From a virus: DNA of 22,005 bases. The translations under genes and the position numbers were made by a program. The stretch is taken from positions 1-22,005 of the IMG/VR virus record IMGVR_UViG_3300037324_000014; one strand, written 5' to 3'. Positions 6,023 to 13,647 of the stretch are shown here, piece after piece (the stretch's first letter is position 1; each line of letters starts with the position of its first letter). The notes under the pieces were generated by a model that made no database searches, was not told the origin of the DNA, and saw nothing but the letters and a program-made list of their open reading frames with translations.

Positions 6023-6463
6023 TTAAAATATTTTTGATTTTAGTAAAATAAAATTAATTAGTACCGAAATTATGGCGGTCCATATTAGCCATGTTGGATA
6101 TTTGTATCTAAGTTCATCCTCTTTTTTACTCTCGAAAATCCTTTCGTTTTTTATTTTATATTCCTTAATAAACACGTGTTTTAAGCTATCTATATTTATT
6201 TCCGTTTGAATATTACCGCCCTTGCTAAATACTCTAACAGAAGCCAGCGGAGTCTTTATCTGCCTATCAAAATCCTTTAATTTTCCTAAAGAATCGCAAG
6301 GCTTTTCGATGGTTATAATTTCCTTGATTGGCTTAATAATAGTCTTAACAATCTCCACCTTAACAGTATCAATAATAATTTTTTCTTTGTACTCAATAGT
6401 TGATTTTTTGGCTATGCATGAAGCAAAAAGCAGTAATAAAAAAAGGTATTTTATGTTTTTCAT
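6023..6463 (-). CDS. Lipoprotein with C-terminal membrane helix, candidate unimolecular spanin
   Basis: The 146-residue protein starts MKNIKYLFLLLLFASC, a lipoprotein signal with Cys16 as lipidation site. The middle (about 20-120) is charged and beta-strand-rich, including repeated IIIDTVKVEIVKTII-type strands, and the end carries a membrane helix WLIWTAIISVLINFILL. An outer-membrane lipid anchor plus an inner-membrane helix in one chain is the layout of unimolecular spanins such as T1 gp11, which fuse the inner and outer membranes in the last step of lysis. Position supports this: it starts one base after the endolysin stop. A longer frame from 6550 lies within the amidase gene and would bury the signal peptide, so the start at 6463 is preferred. 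Function is inferred. Confidence 0.75.
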   Translation of the reverse strand: MKNIKYLFLLLLFASCIAKKSTIEYKEKIIIDTVKVEIVKTIIKPIKEIITIEKPCDSLGKLKDFDRQIKTPLASVRVFSKGGNIQTEINIDSLKHVFIKEYKIKNERIFESKKEDELRYKYPTWLIWTAIISVLINFILLKSKIF

Positions 6464-6464
6464 T

Positions 6465-6872
6465 TTATATTGTTTGATATTCTTTTTTGGCGTTAAAACT
6501 TGGGCATTCCTTTTTACTGAAATCTCTATGGCCGTAAATGGTGCCTCCATATTTGTCCTTTAATTCAGATAATAAATTAATTAGCGATTCTTTTTGGCAC
6601 TCTGTCCTAGTGTCTTTGGCTTTCATTTGGGCATCAACACCACCAATATAACAAACCCCTATACTGTCGTGGTTTTGGCCCGAAACGTGAGCGCCTTTTA
6701 TTTCGATCGGCCTGCCAATTCTTACAGATCCATCTAATTCGATTACAAAGTGGTAGCCAATATCAGTCCATCCCCTCTCTTGAACGTGCCATCTTTTTAC
6801 CTCTGAAATTAAAACATTTCTTCCCTCTGGCGTTGCCGAACAATGAACTATGATTTTATTTATTATCCTCAT
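6465..6872 (-). CDS. Endolysin: T7 lysozyme-type N-acetylmuramoyl-L-alanine amidase
   Basis: The 135-residue amidase_2 domain protein cleaves the bond between muramic acid and the peptide stem of peptidoglycan. Key residues match T7 lysozyme spacing: His10 (IIVHCSAT), Tyr40 (IGYHF), His62 (GAHVSGQN), His115 (GHRDF), Lys121 and Cys123 (KKECPSF); His10, His115 and Cys123 would bind zinc. It is a single domain without a cell-wall-binding module or signal peptide, so it needs a holin for export. The start overlaps the end of a small membrane protein by 17 bases, and the candidate spanin follows one base after its stop. Confidence 0.93.
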   Translation of the reverse strand: MRIINKIIVHCSATPEGRNVLISEVKRWHVQERGWTDIGYHFVIELDGSVRIGRPIEIKGAHVSGQNHDSIGVCYIGGVDAQMKAKDTRTECQKESLINLLSELKDKYGGTIYGHRDFSKKECPSFNAKKEYQTI

Positions 6873-7032
6873 TTTTATTATTCTTATCGCGGTTCATTAA
6901 ATACCATTTTTGCATGGTATATCCAATAACTGTAATCGTCAGAATTAGCTTTAATCCTACTTCGGCACTTGAAAAATTCAAGGCCATGGCAATTCCATTC
7001 AATCCGTATATTTTTAAGTCTGTTATTGTCAT
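6856..7032 (-). CDS. Small membrane protein of lysis cassette, 58 aa (possible holin or antiholin)
   Basis: The frame runs from the ATG at 7030-7032 to a TAA at 6856-6858. It encodes MTITDLKIYGLNGIAMALNF, then one clear membrane helix (LKLILTITVIGYTMQKWYL, about 27-45) and a highly charged tail NRDKNNKNEDNK. Its ATG overlaps the stop of the other small membrane gene as TAATG and its end overlaps the amidase start by 17 bases, so the three genes are translationally coupled. Holins are short, with one to three helices and a charged C-terminus, and lie directly before endolysins. Which of the two small proteins is the holin cannot be told from the sequence. Confidence 0.65.
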   Translation of the reverse strand: MTITDLKIYGLNGIAMALNFSSAEVGLKLILTITVIGYTMQKWYLMNRDKNNKNEDNK

Positions 7033-7205
7033 TATTCTTCTTTTTTATCTCTTTTATCTTTGGAAAAAATAAAACCTATCGAAACAAATCCAAAAATTGA
7101 GTCTTGGATAGAAAATCCAACTGTAAAGGCTTTGAACAACATTCCGCAAATTATTATCAAACCAATTAAGCTGGTTTTCCAATTTTTTAAAACTAACTCT
7201 TTCAT
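7032..7205 (-). CDS. Small two-helix membrane protein of lysis cassette, 57 aa (probable holin)
   Basis: The frame runs from the ATG at 7203-7205 to a TAA at 7032-7034. It encodes MKELVLKNWKTSLIGLIIIC, continuing with hydrophobic segments at about 12-26 and 35-48 separated by a short turn, then a lysine/glutamate-rich end (SKDKRDKKEE). Two short helices with a charged cytoplasmic tail are the layout of small class II-type holins. It begins the lysis cassette and is coupled to the next small membrane gene by a TAATG overlap. No family name can be assigned safely; a holin role rests on size, topology and position. Confidence 0.65.
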   Translation of the reverse strand: MKELVLKNWKTSLIGLIIICGMLFKAFTVGFSIQDSIFGFVSIGFIFSKDKRDKKEE

Positions 7206-7223
7206 ATTTTTTTTTAAAATAAA

Positions 7224-7664
7224 TTAATTACATAAACTCGCTTGAATAACTTTTCCATTGTTTACGTTTATAACATAGTCTGGATTTCCGTTTTGAGGAA
7301 AAACTTTATAATATCCGTTTTGAACATTTTGCGAATGTGATTGATTTACCCATACACTATCCCCTTCTAATGGAGTCGACTCGTTTCCGTTATGCCATTG
7401 GGTGTCTCCATCTAATCCGGAAGCGCAAGCATAAGAAAGGCTTGCTTTTCTTAACGAAACAAGGTAAGACGTATTTGGATCTGGCGTATTTGGTTTGTGG
7501 TTGTACCCTTTAAAATTGGATAACCTGTCCTTATTTCCTACAAAATTTGAGTTAAAAACTCCGTTCGCTGCTGCAAAGCATTGCTTTAAAGTTCTTTGAT
7601 TTGTATTGCCGAATATTTCTTGCATTACTTGCTTTTGTCTAATATCTCCTATTGGTAGTGCCAT
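7224..7664 (-). CDS. Tail-fibre accessory or receptor-binding protein, 146 aa
   Basis: Residues 1-55 (MALPIGDIRQKQVMQEIFGN ... NKDRLSNFKGYNH) resemble the short N-terminal module ending in LxxFKGY or FRxY that I associate with Bacteroidota phage fibre proteins. The C-terminal 70 residues form a separate compact domain bracketed by cysteines (SYACASG at about 83 and the final SLCN) and rich in aromatic and asparagine residues (TQWHNGN, NGYYKVFPQNG). Similar small Cys-bracketed domains end some flavobacterial surface and phage proteins; that comparison is from memory. Coupled to the fibre gene by a TAATG overlap, it probably decorates or completes the fibre tip and may contribute to receptor recognition. 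Confidence 0.65.
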   Translation of the reverse strand: MALPIGDIRQKQVMQEIFGNTNQRTLKQCFAAANGVFNSNFVGNKDRLSNFKGYNHKPNTPDPNTSYLVSLRKASLSYACASGLDGDTQWHNGNESTPLEGDSVWVNQSHSQNVQNGYYKVFPQNGNPDYVINVNNGKVIQASLCN

Positions 7665-8965
7665 TATATCCCTAAATGTTTTTTGATTAATTCAATTTCA
7701 TTTCTTAGACTGATATTTTGGTTTTTCAAAAATTTAACCTGATCGTCTAAAAAATTTATACCTGCCGAATTAATAGCGGTAATTTTGTGATAAGAAACCC
7801 TTTTTATCGAGTCTTCTCCAATGTTTACTATTTCAGGGAAGAGTACCATTAATTGATCCGCGACAAAACCAATATCTTTTTTTCCCGATTTCTTCCATGT
7901 GAATCTAACTGGTTGTAGCCTTTTTGGTTTTAATTCTGTAATATCTTTTTTAAGTCTAATATCTGAACCTGTATCAAAATCGTCAGCGCTTACTACACCA
8001 ATAAACCTAGCTCTGTCTCCGTAATAAAGCTCTCCATTTTCTCTAAGTTGAAGGTTTTTCCCACTAACATCGTTAACAATAAAAAAAGTTGAATTCGAAG
8101 AAGATCCAAAACCTACATAACCCTGTCTGGTTACACTGTCAGATTCATAAAAGCTAAAAACGGCAATATTTGAATTACCAACAGAATCACCCCTTATTCC
8201 ACTTGACAAAGGCATATATATTTTACCCGACAATTGACCCCCTGACTTTTTCAAGTAATCGTTTAAATCTTCGGTGGAGTCATTTCCTCTAGGTCCTGTA
8301 TCGCCTTTTAATCCTTGTGGTCCTGTAATACTTTTGGCATCGTTTAAATTCACCCTATACTCTAAAGCCTCAAAAGCTGAAAGTATAGACGTGCTTGGTA
8401 CTATATTAATTTTTGTTGTAGCCTTTGAAAATCCAGATAGAACTTTCGCCACAACTTCTAAACCGCTTAATTGAGTATCTGTAAAAACCGCATTTGATGG
8501 AACCGCTTTGCTAACGATTGGATGGTCTACATTTGAAACTTTATCATTGTTTGCATTAATTTGCCCTTGTTGCGTGTTTGTTTTTTCGTTTAAAATCCTC
8601 CCTTGTTTAGCACTTAAAGAAGTTGTATTGTCATTACTATCTAAACCATCGTAAACGTCTCTTTGTGCTATGGTAGTGTCTACTTTTACTCCGTTAAAAG
8701 TAGGAGAACCCTCCGCATCTTGACCAAAATTATCTAAAACACTTTTGTTTGTGTGATTGTGCCTTTGTGCCGTATTTTGAAAAATTTTATTATCTAAATT
8801 TGTGTCCGCAGCCTTTCTACCTTGTACCTCTAAAATATGCTCGTCATCGTTTGCGTTGATAGTCTCAACCAAATGATTAATATCCTCCGAAACTATTTTA
8901 TTTGCAATTGGAACGTTTCTTACAACTACATCCGCCTTAGTTACTATGTTTGTAATTTTTGCCAT
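7664..8965 (-). CDS. Tail fibre with C-terminal S74 intramolecular chaperone domain
   Basis: The 433-residue protein is the host-recognition fibre. Its N-terminus is repeat-like (LVETINANDDEHI, DGLDSNDNTTSLSAKQGRIL, AVPSNAVFTDTQ), followed by five collagen-like triplets (GPQGLKGDTGPRGND, 215-229) and a beta-rich receptor region (about 245-330). The last 100 residues are a peptidase S74 chaperone: SDIRLKKDI with Ser334 and Lys339 (the +5 spacing of the Ser-Lys dyad), FTWKKSGKKDIGFVADQL and FPEIV, then a leucine-rich coiled coil. In this family the domain trimerises the fibre and cuts itself off just before the serine. Starts directly after the upstream stop (TAAATG). Confidence 0.88.
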   Translation of the reverse strand: MAKITNIVTKADVVVRNVPIANKIVSEDINHLVETINANDDEHILEVQGRKAADTNLDNKIFQNTAQRHNHTNKSVLDNFGQDAEGSPTFNGVKVDTTIAQRDVYDGLDSNDNTTSLSAKQGRILNEKTNTQQGQINANNDKVSNVDHPIVSKAVPSNAVFTDTQLSGLEVVAKVLSGFSKATTKINIVPSTSILSAFEALEYRVNLNDAKSITGPQGLKGDTGPRGNDSTEDLNDYLKKSGGQLSGKIYMPLSSGIRGDSVGNSNIAVFSFYESDSVTRQGYVGFGSSSNSTFFIVNDVSGKNLQLRENGELYYGDRARFIGVVSADDFDTGSDIRLKKDITELKPKRLQPVRFTWKKSGKKDIGFVADQLMVLFPEIVNIGEDSIKRVSYHKITAINSAGINFLDDQVKFLKNQNISLRNEIELIKKHLGI

Positions 8966-9457
8966 TTATAATTTATATTGTGTTAATTGTTGCAAGTAAT
9001 TATTTTCTTCAAACCTTGATAAATTATTTAAAAAAGGTGCTGATATTTCCTCCTTGGTTTCAAAAGTGAAATTGTAACCATTAAAATCCGCCCTATTGGC
9101 TCCTAGTGATTTTGAAAATTTACCCCTTAAGCCTGTGTAAAGGCCCAACATTCTTAAAAATCCGTTATTGTCTTTTATTATTATTCGCCAATCCTTTGCA
9201 GCAAATTCTTTGAAATTATCGGTATCTAAAATTTTCTTTAGTTGAAATGATATTTTTTGCTCGTAGCTTTCGTCTACTTCCTCGTTAAAATCAATATTAA
9301 AAGCCTTTAGCTCATAAATTTCTTGTGCTGGAAATTCAACTAAATAATTATCCGCAACCAAAATAGTTGCCGGAGAATATTCCTCGAACGGAAATACATA
9401 TATTTTCTCCGCCCCTCCTTGACTGTTGTCAATATTATTTATTCTAGTGTAATCCAT
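8966..9457 (-). CDS. Paralogue of the major tail protein, 163 aa
   Basis: The 163-residue protein shares the fold signature of the major tail protein encoded at 12069-12581: GGAEKIYVFPFEEY near the N-terminus matches GGVREIYFFTY, KDNNGFLR matches KDYNGQYR, and ANRADFNGYNFTFETKEEIS followed by APFL matches the end of the other (DFNGYNVTL ... APSL). It is therefore tail-tube-like, but it lies in the portal/fibre module between the connector and the tail fibre. It may be a minor tube, a neck or a distal-tail component that copies the tube ring. Adjacent to its neighbours with no spacing (TAAATG on both sides). Confidence 0.7.
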   Translation of the reverse strand: MDYTRINNIDNSQGGAEKIYVFPFEEYSPATILVADNYLVEFPAQEIYELKAFNIDFNEEVDESYEQKISFQLKKILDTDNFKEFAAKDWRIIIKDNNGFLRMLGLYTGLRGKFSKSLGANRADFNGYNFTFETKEEISAPFLNNLSRFEENNYLQQLTQYKL

Positions 9458-9949
9458 TTAAAATCGCCAGCCGTTATTTAAGTTTATATCCATTGCATCT
9501 ACTTCGTCTTGATGCACTTTGTACTCTGGTAACTCGTTTAATTTTATCCACTTATTAAACCTATTTACATACATTTGCGCCATTGAGCTATATCTATCGC
9601 TTAACCCTTCCACCTCTTTTTTATCTACAATTTCCACGTTTTCTGGTTTGTTTTTAAAAAGGCCTGCATTTGTCAAAGAGTATTGAGAAATGGCGATATA
9701 GTCTGCGCAGCTCTCATACTTTGTAATTGGTTTTATAAAATCATTAAAAATTTTTAAATAATTATCCTTTAAATCTCCATCCTTTAAACCTTTTTTAATT
9801 TTGTTGTAAAGGATAGAACCCAAAAGAGGCTCGATGGTGCTTATTTGTGTATTTAAAATGCACATTGTGTATCTGTCAACATCTACATTACCCCCTATTA
9901 TGGTGGTTTCTGTCATTTCTTGCGGTGTAATGAATAGTATCTCGGCCAT
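9458..9949 (-). CDS. Putative head-tail connector protein, 163 aa
   Basis: A mostly helical 163-residue protein directly downstream of the portal and coupled to it by a TAATG overlap, which is the position of head-completion/connector proteins. Its sequence (IEPLLGSILYNKIKKGLKDG, IKPITKYESCADYIAISQYS, NAGLFKNKPENVE) resembles the Bacteroidota phage connector-type proteins I know as DUF6712; this is a recollection, not a search. It would dock below the portal ring and join the tail. Ends NNGWRF. Confidence 0.65.
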   Translation of the reverse strand: MAEILFITPQEMTETTIIGGNVDVDRYTMCILNTQISTIEPLLGSILYNKIKKGLKDGDLKDNYLKIFNDFIKPITKYESCADYIAISQYSLTNAGLFKNKPENVEIVDKKEVEGLSDRYSSMAQMYVNRFNKWIKLNELPEYKVHQDEVDAMDINLNNGWRF

Positions 9950-11679
9950 TATTTTAAACTTCCTTTGTTTGGTTTGTCAATTTCTGCGATTGCCACATCT
10001 TTATCGTTTTTTTGTGGTGTAAAACCTTGCCTTTTTGCCTGCCCTACGTTTACAGGAGATACATTTTGCATTGCGTTTCCTCCCAAAGCCTTGCCATCTT
10101 CTCGCCTTTTCTTTTTGTATATTCTTCGCTCCCATCTGTGGTGGCAATTAACGCCACCGCCATAAAAGAAGATGTTATATTTACCCCCTTCATGCGCAAA
10201 TTGTCCGTTTACGCCCTCCGCACTCATTTTATCTATATCCTCTTTTCTAAAAACTTTTCCGGCCTTAGATAGCTTCATCATTTTATCACAAAAGGCCCTA
10301 CCTTGCCCTTTTGGCTTTTTTGATGTTCCGATATTGTAGGCATATCTTACCTTCCAGAACTCCGTATCTTGTTCACTTTTGGCAGTTGAGGCCAATTTTA
10401 TTTCTTTATCTAAATCGTAGTCTATCGCCTCCAGCTCATATCCTTCTGGCTCGTTTTCCGCATACTGCTCTATAAAATCAAAGTTTTTTTTTTGGCAATT
10501 ACATTCACTTGCAAGTGCTAAATTTTTATCCTCATCATTTACTTTTGCCTCTTCCTCTTTTTCGCCCTCAATTTCTGTAAGTGGTCTCAAATAAATATCC
10601 AAAACAATTTTAAAAAATTCTAAAACTTCGCTAATAGAACCCAAAACAAAATCCTGCTTGGGAGAAATTACCCTTTTCATTAATTGCTGCTCCATCATAT
10701 CCATCTCATCCGCAACCGAAGAAAATCCGGTGGATGCGCTTAATCCAACAAGTACAGGACTAACGCACTTATGCCCAGAAAGTATTTTATTGCTTGCCTC
10801 GTTACCTAAAAAATCCCATTGCTTGTGAGCTGTGTTATTTTCTACGTTTGTTATGGTGGTAGGGTCTGTATCGGAGGCCATAAAATTAAAGGCTTTGGCT
10901 CCAGCGTTTGAGCTTCCAGAAAGTCGGTTATTTGTATCTTTTATAAAAGAATCTTTTTGCCCTTCTGTCCATGCTTTGGAATTTGGAACGTTTACAATTG
11001 ATCCAAACGACAATCCGTTCACAATATGAGAAAGGTAATAATTGCTTAATTCTTCCTCAATTTGTGCGTATTGCAAAGAGGCGTCATAGTCTGGTTGCTC
11101 AAAATATTGTTGCCCTATTTGGTAAGGCTTACCTACAAATATCTCTGGTTTTTCAAAATTAAAATCCTTCCCAAATCCAAACGCTGGATATTCAACAGGC
11201 CTATATTTTGCCTGGTTCCTTTTCTTCCAATCTGAACTATACCAATAAGAGTGAACCAGTCCATCGTCTTCGTTTTCGATTGATGGAATTACATTTGATT
11301 TTGTTAAATGCTCAATTTTTGCAATCTTATTTTTATCTCCTTTTTGTCTGTGGATCTGGAAGGAATGAGCGCCAAAAACTTGGTTGTCTGTTAGTATTGC
11401 CTTTATATCTTTTTTACTAATTATTTTTATAAGGTCCTTATACTCTTGGCTATCCTCTCCTAATTTATGAATGGAAAGGCCTCGCCCATAGGCCAAATCA
11501 ATGTAGGAATTGTTTACTGCCTTGTTTGTAGTGCTGCCATTATATCGCTCAATTATATAAGTATAATTAATATTATTTTCGCCATTCATTACCCAATTTT
11601 TGGCGGTGCTTTCCTGTATTGGCTTTCTCGTATATTTGTTAAAACCAACAAAACGAATATCTCCTTTATTATCCTGCAT
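9949..11679 (-). CDS. Portal protein with C-terminal MuF-like domain
   Basis: The 576-residue protein has portal character in its first about 380 residues: NGENNINYTYIIERYNGSTT (33-52), GRGLSIHKLGED, then DNQVFGAHSFQIHRQKGDK, PEYPAFG-type strands and a long helical segment ISPKQDFVLGSISEVLEFFK. After an acidic hinge (about 385-450) comes a distinct domain: GRAFCDKMMKLSKAGKVFR (460-478) and FFYGGGVNCHHRWERRIYKK (503-522). The arrangement of a conserved Cys, a glycine patch and NCxHxW resembles the C-terminal motif of MuF-type minor head proteins, here fused to the portal. It forms the DNA gate at the capsid vertex. Its start overlaps the preceding 102-residue gene by 11 bases. Confidence 0.78.
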   Translation of the reverse strand: MQDNKGDIRFVGFNKYTRKPIQESTAKNWVMNGENNINYTYIIERYNGSTTNKAVNNSYIDLAYGRGLSIHKLGEDSQEYKDLIKIISKKDIKAILTDNQVFGAHSFQIHRQKGDKNKIAKIEHLTKSNVIPSIENEDDGLVHSYWYSSDWKKRNQAKYRPVEYPAFGFGKDFNFEKPEIFVGKPYQIGQQYFEQPDYDASLQYAQIEEELSNYYLSHIVNGLSFGSIVNVPNSKAWTEGQKDSFIKDTNNRLSGSSNAGAKAFNFMASDTDPTTITNVENNTAHKQWDFLGNEASNKILSGHKCVSPVLVGLSASTGFSSVADEMDMMEQQLMKRVISPKQDFVLGSISEVLEFFKIVLDIYLRPLTEIEGEKEEEAKVNDEDKNLALASECNCQKKNFDFIEQYAENEPEGYELEAIDYDLDKEIKLASTAKSEQDTEFWKVRYAYNIGTSKKPKGQGRAFCDKMMKLSKAGKVFRKEDIDKMSAEGVNGQFAHEGGKYNIFFYGGGVNCHHRWERRIYKKKRREDGKALGGNAMQNVSPVNVGQAKRQGFTPQKNDKDVAIAEIDKPNKGSLK

Positions 11680-11977
11680 AAATATACTTTTGATTTGTTG
11701 ATTTATAGTCTTGTGGTTTCTGGCTAGTAAACAACAACCTACCCCGGTAAACTATTTGTTCGTTTTCAGTTAATTTTAAAGTGTATTTATCGCCCTCTGA
11801 TCCTTTTAATTCAAAAGCCAAACTCATAACACCATTTAAAACTGAATACGTAGCTACTAAATCGGTAAACGTGTGATCGCCATCCTTTGAAAACTTACAA
11901 TTTAACACGCCAGAAGGATAAAACCTTGGGTGTAATTTTATTGTATGGCTTTCGTTTGTGGGCAGTAATACCTTCAT
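11669..11977 (-). CDS. Small virion-module protein, first gene of portal module, 102 aa
   Basis: The 102-residue protein is beta-rich (NESHTIKLHPRFYPSGVLNC, then NGVMSLAFELKGSEGDKYTL and IVYRGRLLFTSQ), with an Ig-like alternation of strands. Comparable small proteins lie next to portal genes in flavobacterial phages, without a defined function. Its ATG directly follows one copy of the 34-bp late element and its 3' end overlaps the portal start by 11 bases, so it opens the third late transcription unit. A head-decoration or neck role is possible. Confidence 0.65.
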   Translation of the reverse strand: MKVLLPTNESHTIKLHPRFYPSGVLNCKFSKDGDHTFTDLVATYSVLNGVMSLAFELKGSEGDKYTLKLTENEQIVYRGRLLFTSQKPQDYKSTNQKYIYAG

Positions 11978-12011
11978 ACTTATATAACCTGAAAATGGCG
12001 ATATTGTAACA
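11978..12011 (-). promoter_or_regulatory. Late element, copy 1 (portal module)
   Basis: On the minus strand TGTTACAA is followed by 13 bases and AGGTTATATAAGT, which abuts the ATG of the 102-residue gene with no gap. Identical blocks with identical spacing occur at 14660-14693 and 21362-21395. The upstream block touches the T-run of the preceding terminator. Confidence 0.75.
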
Positions 12012-12047
12012 AAAAAAAACCTCTCTAATTAATTAGAAAGGTTTTTT
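12011..12047 (-). terminator. Rho-independent terminator after the major tail protein
   Basis: A palindrome with 17-base arms and one mismatch (12014-12030 with 12031-12047, centred on CTAATTAATTAG), followed on the minus strand by nine T (12011-12019). It ends the head/tail-tube transcription unit 22 bases after the stop of the tail gene. Because T-runs flank both sides it may also work in the other direction. Confidence 0.8.
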
Positions 12048-12068
12048 AAAAGAAAATATGAAACTATT

Positions 12069-12581
12069 TTATTTAGCCAAAGCCAAAAATGCTGCGACTG
12101 TTTCCGTATCTAAACTCGGTGCTAAGTCTCTGGTTTCTGCCACCAAAGTAACATTATAACCATTAAAGTCTCCTCTTGCTCCACCGGTATCGGTGTCCGC
12201 AGTCGATGTTACGTTGAAAGAACGATCTGCTACCCATCTATATTGGCCGTTGTAATCTTTGTAAACTGCGGAAACTTCGGTCTCTAACAATTTATCCAGC
12301 TCCACGTTTGTTTCGCTATTTATTTGGCTTAATTGTGCCACCAAGGTTTGAGTGTTTACTTTTGTACCTGCTTTTTTATCAACTACAACATTTTCACTCA
12401 ATTTATTAACATCGCCTTTTATTTCGTATTTATAACAAGCCGTAATACTTGAATTTATGGCGGTTGCTATACTTGCGGAAACTGTAAAGGCATCCGCAAC
12501 ATAGGTAAAGAAATAAATTTCTCTAACTCCACCCTGCAAAAAGTCTCTTGTTTTTGCACGTCCTGCGCTAATATCTGACAT
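12069..12581 (-). CDS. Major tail (tube) protein, 170 aa
   Basis: The 170-residue protein lies directly after the major capsid gene and before a strong terminator, as expected for an abundant structural protein. It is rich in Ala, Thr and beta strands: GGVREIYFFTYVADAFTV near the N-terminus, VVDKKAGTKVNTQTL in the middle, and RGDFNGYNVTLVAETRDLAP near the end. It should form the rings of the tail tube. It shares several motifs with the 163-residue protein at 8966-9457. Identification rests on composition, position and the paralogue; a head-decoration role is less likely. Confidence 0.75.
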   Translation of the reverse strand: MSDISAGRAKTRDFLQGGVREIYFFTYVADAFTVSASIATAINSSITACYKYEIKGDVNKLSENVVVDKKAGTKVNTQTLVAQLSQINSETNVELDKLLETEVSAVYKDYNGQYRWVADRSFNVTSTADTDTGGARGDFNGYNVTLVAETRDLAPSLDTETVAAFLALAK

Positions 12582-12595
12582 ACTTTTTTATGATT

Positions 12596-12624
12596 TTAAA
12601 AAGGGGTGCTTTTATACACCCCTT
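12596..12624 (-). terminator. Hairpin terminator after the major capsid gene
   Basis: AAGGGGTG (12601-12608) pairs perfectly with CACCCCTT (12617-12624) around an 8-base loop; on the minus strand the stem is followed by a short U-tract. It sits between the capsid and tail-tube genes, so partial termination would raise the capsid-to-tail-tube transcript ratio. Confidence 0.75.
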
Positions 12625-12636
12625 AAATTAATTTTA

Positions 12637-13638
12637 TTATCCTACGTATAAAACGTTAAATTTCTGGTTTACTACGTGCGCAAAAATTGTAAAGATTACA
12701 TCGTAGAAATAGTCTTTTCTAGGTGCTGGATAAGGAGCAATAGAAATATTTGCATAGTCATCCAATAAATCGGTACACCACATATAATTCAAAGGAACTG
12801 CCGCGTGCAATACATTTGGAGCCAATGGAATAAAAACGATTTCTACGTCTAAATAGAAATATTTATCTGCTGCCAAATCAACTGTGAAAGTATCTCTGTG
12901 AGTTTGAGCTAAATTAAAGTTGTTAATTAATTTTTTCACTCCTCTAGGCGCATAAATGTAAGGCTTTTCAACACCGCTTAAAACTTCGTCAGGAATTGCA
13001 TCGTAAACTTTCCCAATTTCTGTTGCAATATTGGTAACGGTTAGCGCAACACCAGCAACTTTAATTCTTTTACCTACTGCGCCCTTGTTAAAAATTACTT
13101 TGGTAGTCAAAGAATCGAATAACGTTACAGGCATTGCAGCAACTAAAGCCTTTTCTTTTGTTCCAATTGCATCGTTTGCAGTTCCAGCGGTAAGCGCAGC
13201 AACTAAAACCTTTGTAGCTGCGGAAGCTCCGTTCCAGTATTTTTTCTCTGCATCTAAAGAAATTAGCGGAGCCACGCCATTTAAAACCAATCTGTTAAAT
13301 TCGTCTGAAACGTCATTAATTGCGCCCGCTTTTATATCTCTACTAAAACGAGTAGAACGCAAATCGTCTGGCGTAAATTTGTCTATGTATTCAACCTTTA
13401 CCGGCGTTACTGTTGTATCTTCTAAACCAACTTCGCCAGATTCGTTTCCCTCTGGATTTACGGACCACGCTTGCATTTCTACGGAGTTAATATTTTCCGT
13501 AATTATTCGCCCAGCCTTGATTCCTGTTTCAAAAGAAACTAAGTTTTTTTCTACTGTATCATTTCTGAATAAAATTTCAGCTATGATCTCTTGTTTGAAA
13601 TCTGTTGGTAATTGCGACCCTGTATATTGTATGCTCAT
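12637..13638 (-). CDS. Major capsid protein (HK97-fold type)
   Basis: The 333-residue protein is the capsid shell subunit. It follows the protease/scaffold gene by nine bases and is followed by a hairpin terminator. Features fitting the HK97-fold group are an N-terminal segment of about 60 residues (FKQEIIAEILFRNDTVEKNL), a beta-hairpin region NPEGNESGEVGLEDTTVTPV (about 62-81), a spine helix with DVSDEFNRLV, and a C-terminal beta-rich P-domain ending YDVIFTIFAHVVNQKFNVLY. It has no long N-terminal delta domain, consistent with a separate scaffold encoded upstream. The alanine-rich middle (ASAATKVLVAALTAGTANDA) is a likely surface insertion or loop. Identification is mainly from position, size and composition. 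Confidence 0.82.
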   Translation of the reverse strand: MSIQYTGSQLPTDFKQEIIAEILFRNDTVEKNLVSFETGIKAGRIITENINSVEMQAWSVNPEGNESGEVGLEDTTVTPVKVEYIDKFTPDDLRSTRFSRDIKAGAINDVSDEFNRLVLNGVAPLISLDAEKKYWNGASAATKVLVAALTAGTANDAIGTKEKALVAAMPVTLFDSLTTKVIFNKGAVGKRIKVAGVALTVTNIATEIGKVYDAIPDEVLSGVEKPYIYAPRGVKKLINNFNLAQTHRDTFTVDLAADKYFYLDVEIVFIPLAPNVLHAAVPLNYMWCTDLLDDYANISIAPYPAPRKDYFYDVIFTIFAHVVNQKFNVLYVG

Positions 13639-13647
13639 TTTGTATAA

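Noticed and set aside
6464-6550. N-terminal extension of the spanin candidate starting at 6550
   Set aside because: It overlaps the amidase coding region and places the lipoprotein signal peptide internally; the ATG at 6463 gives a proper signal.
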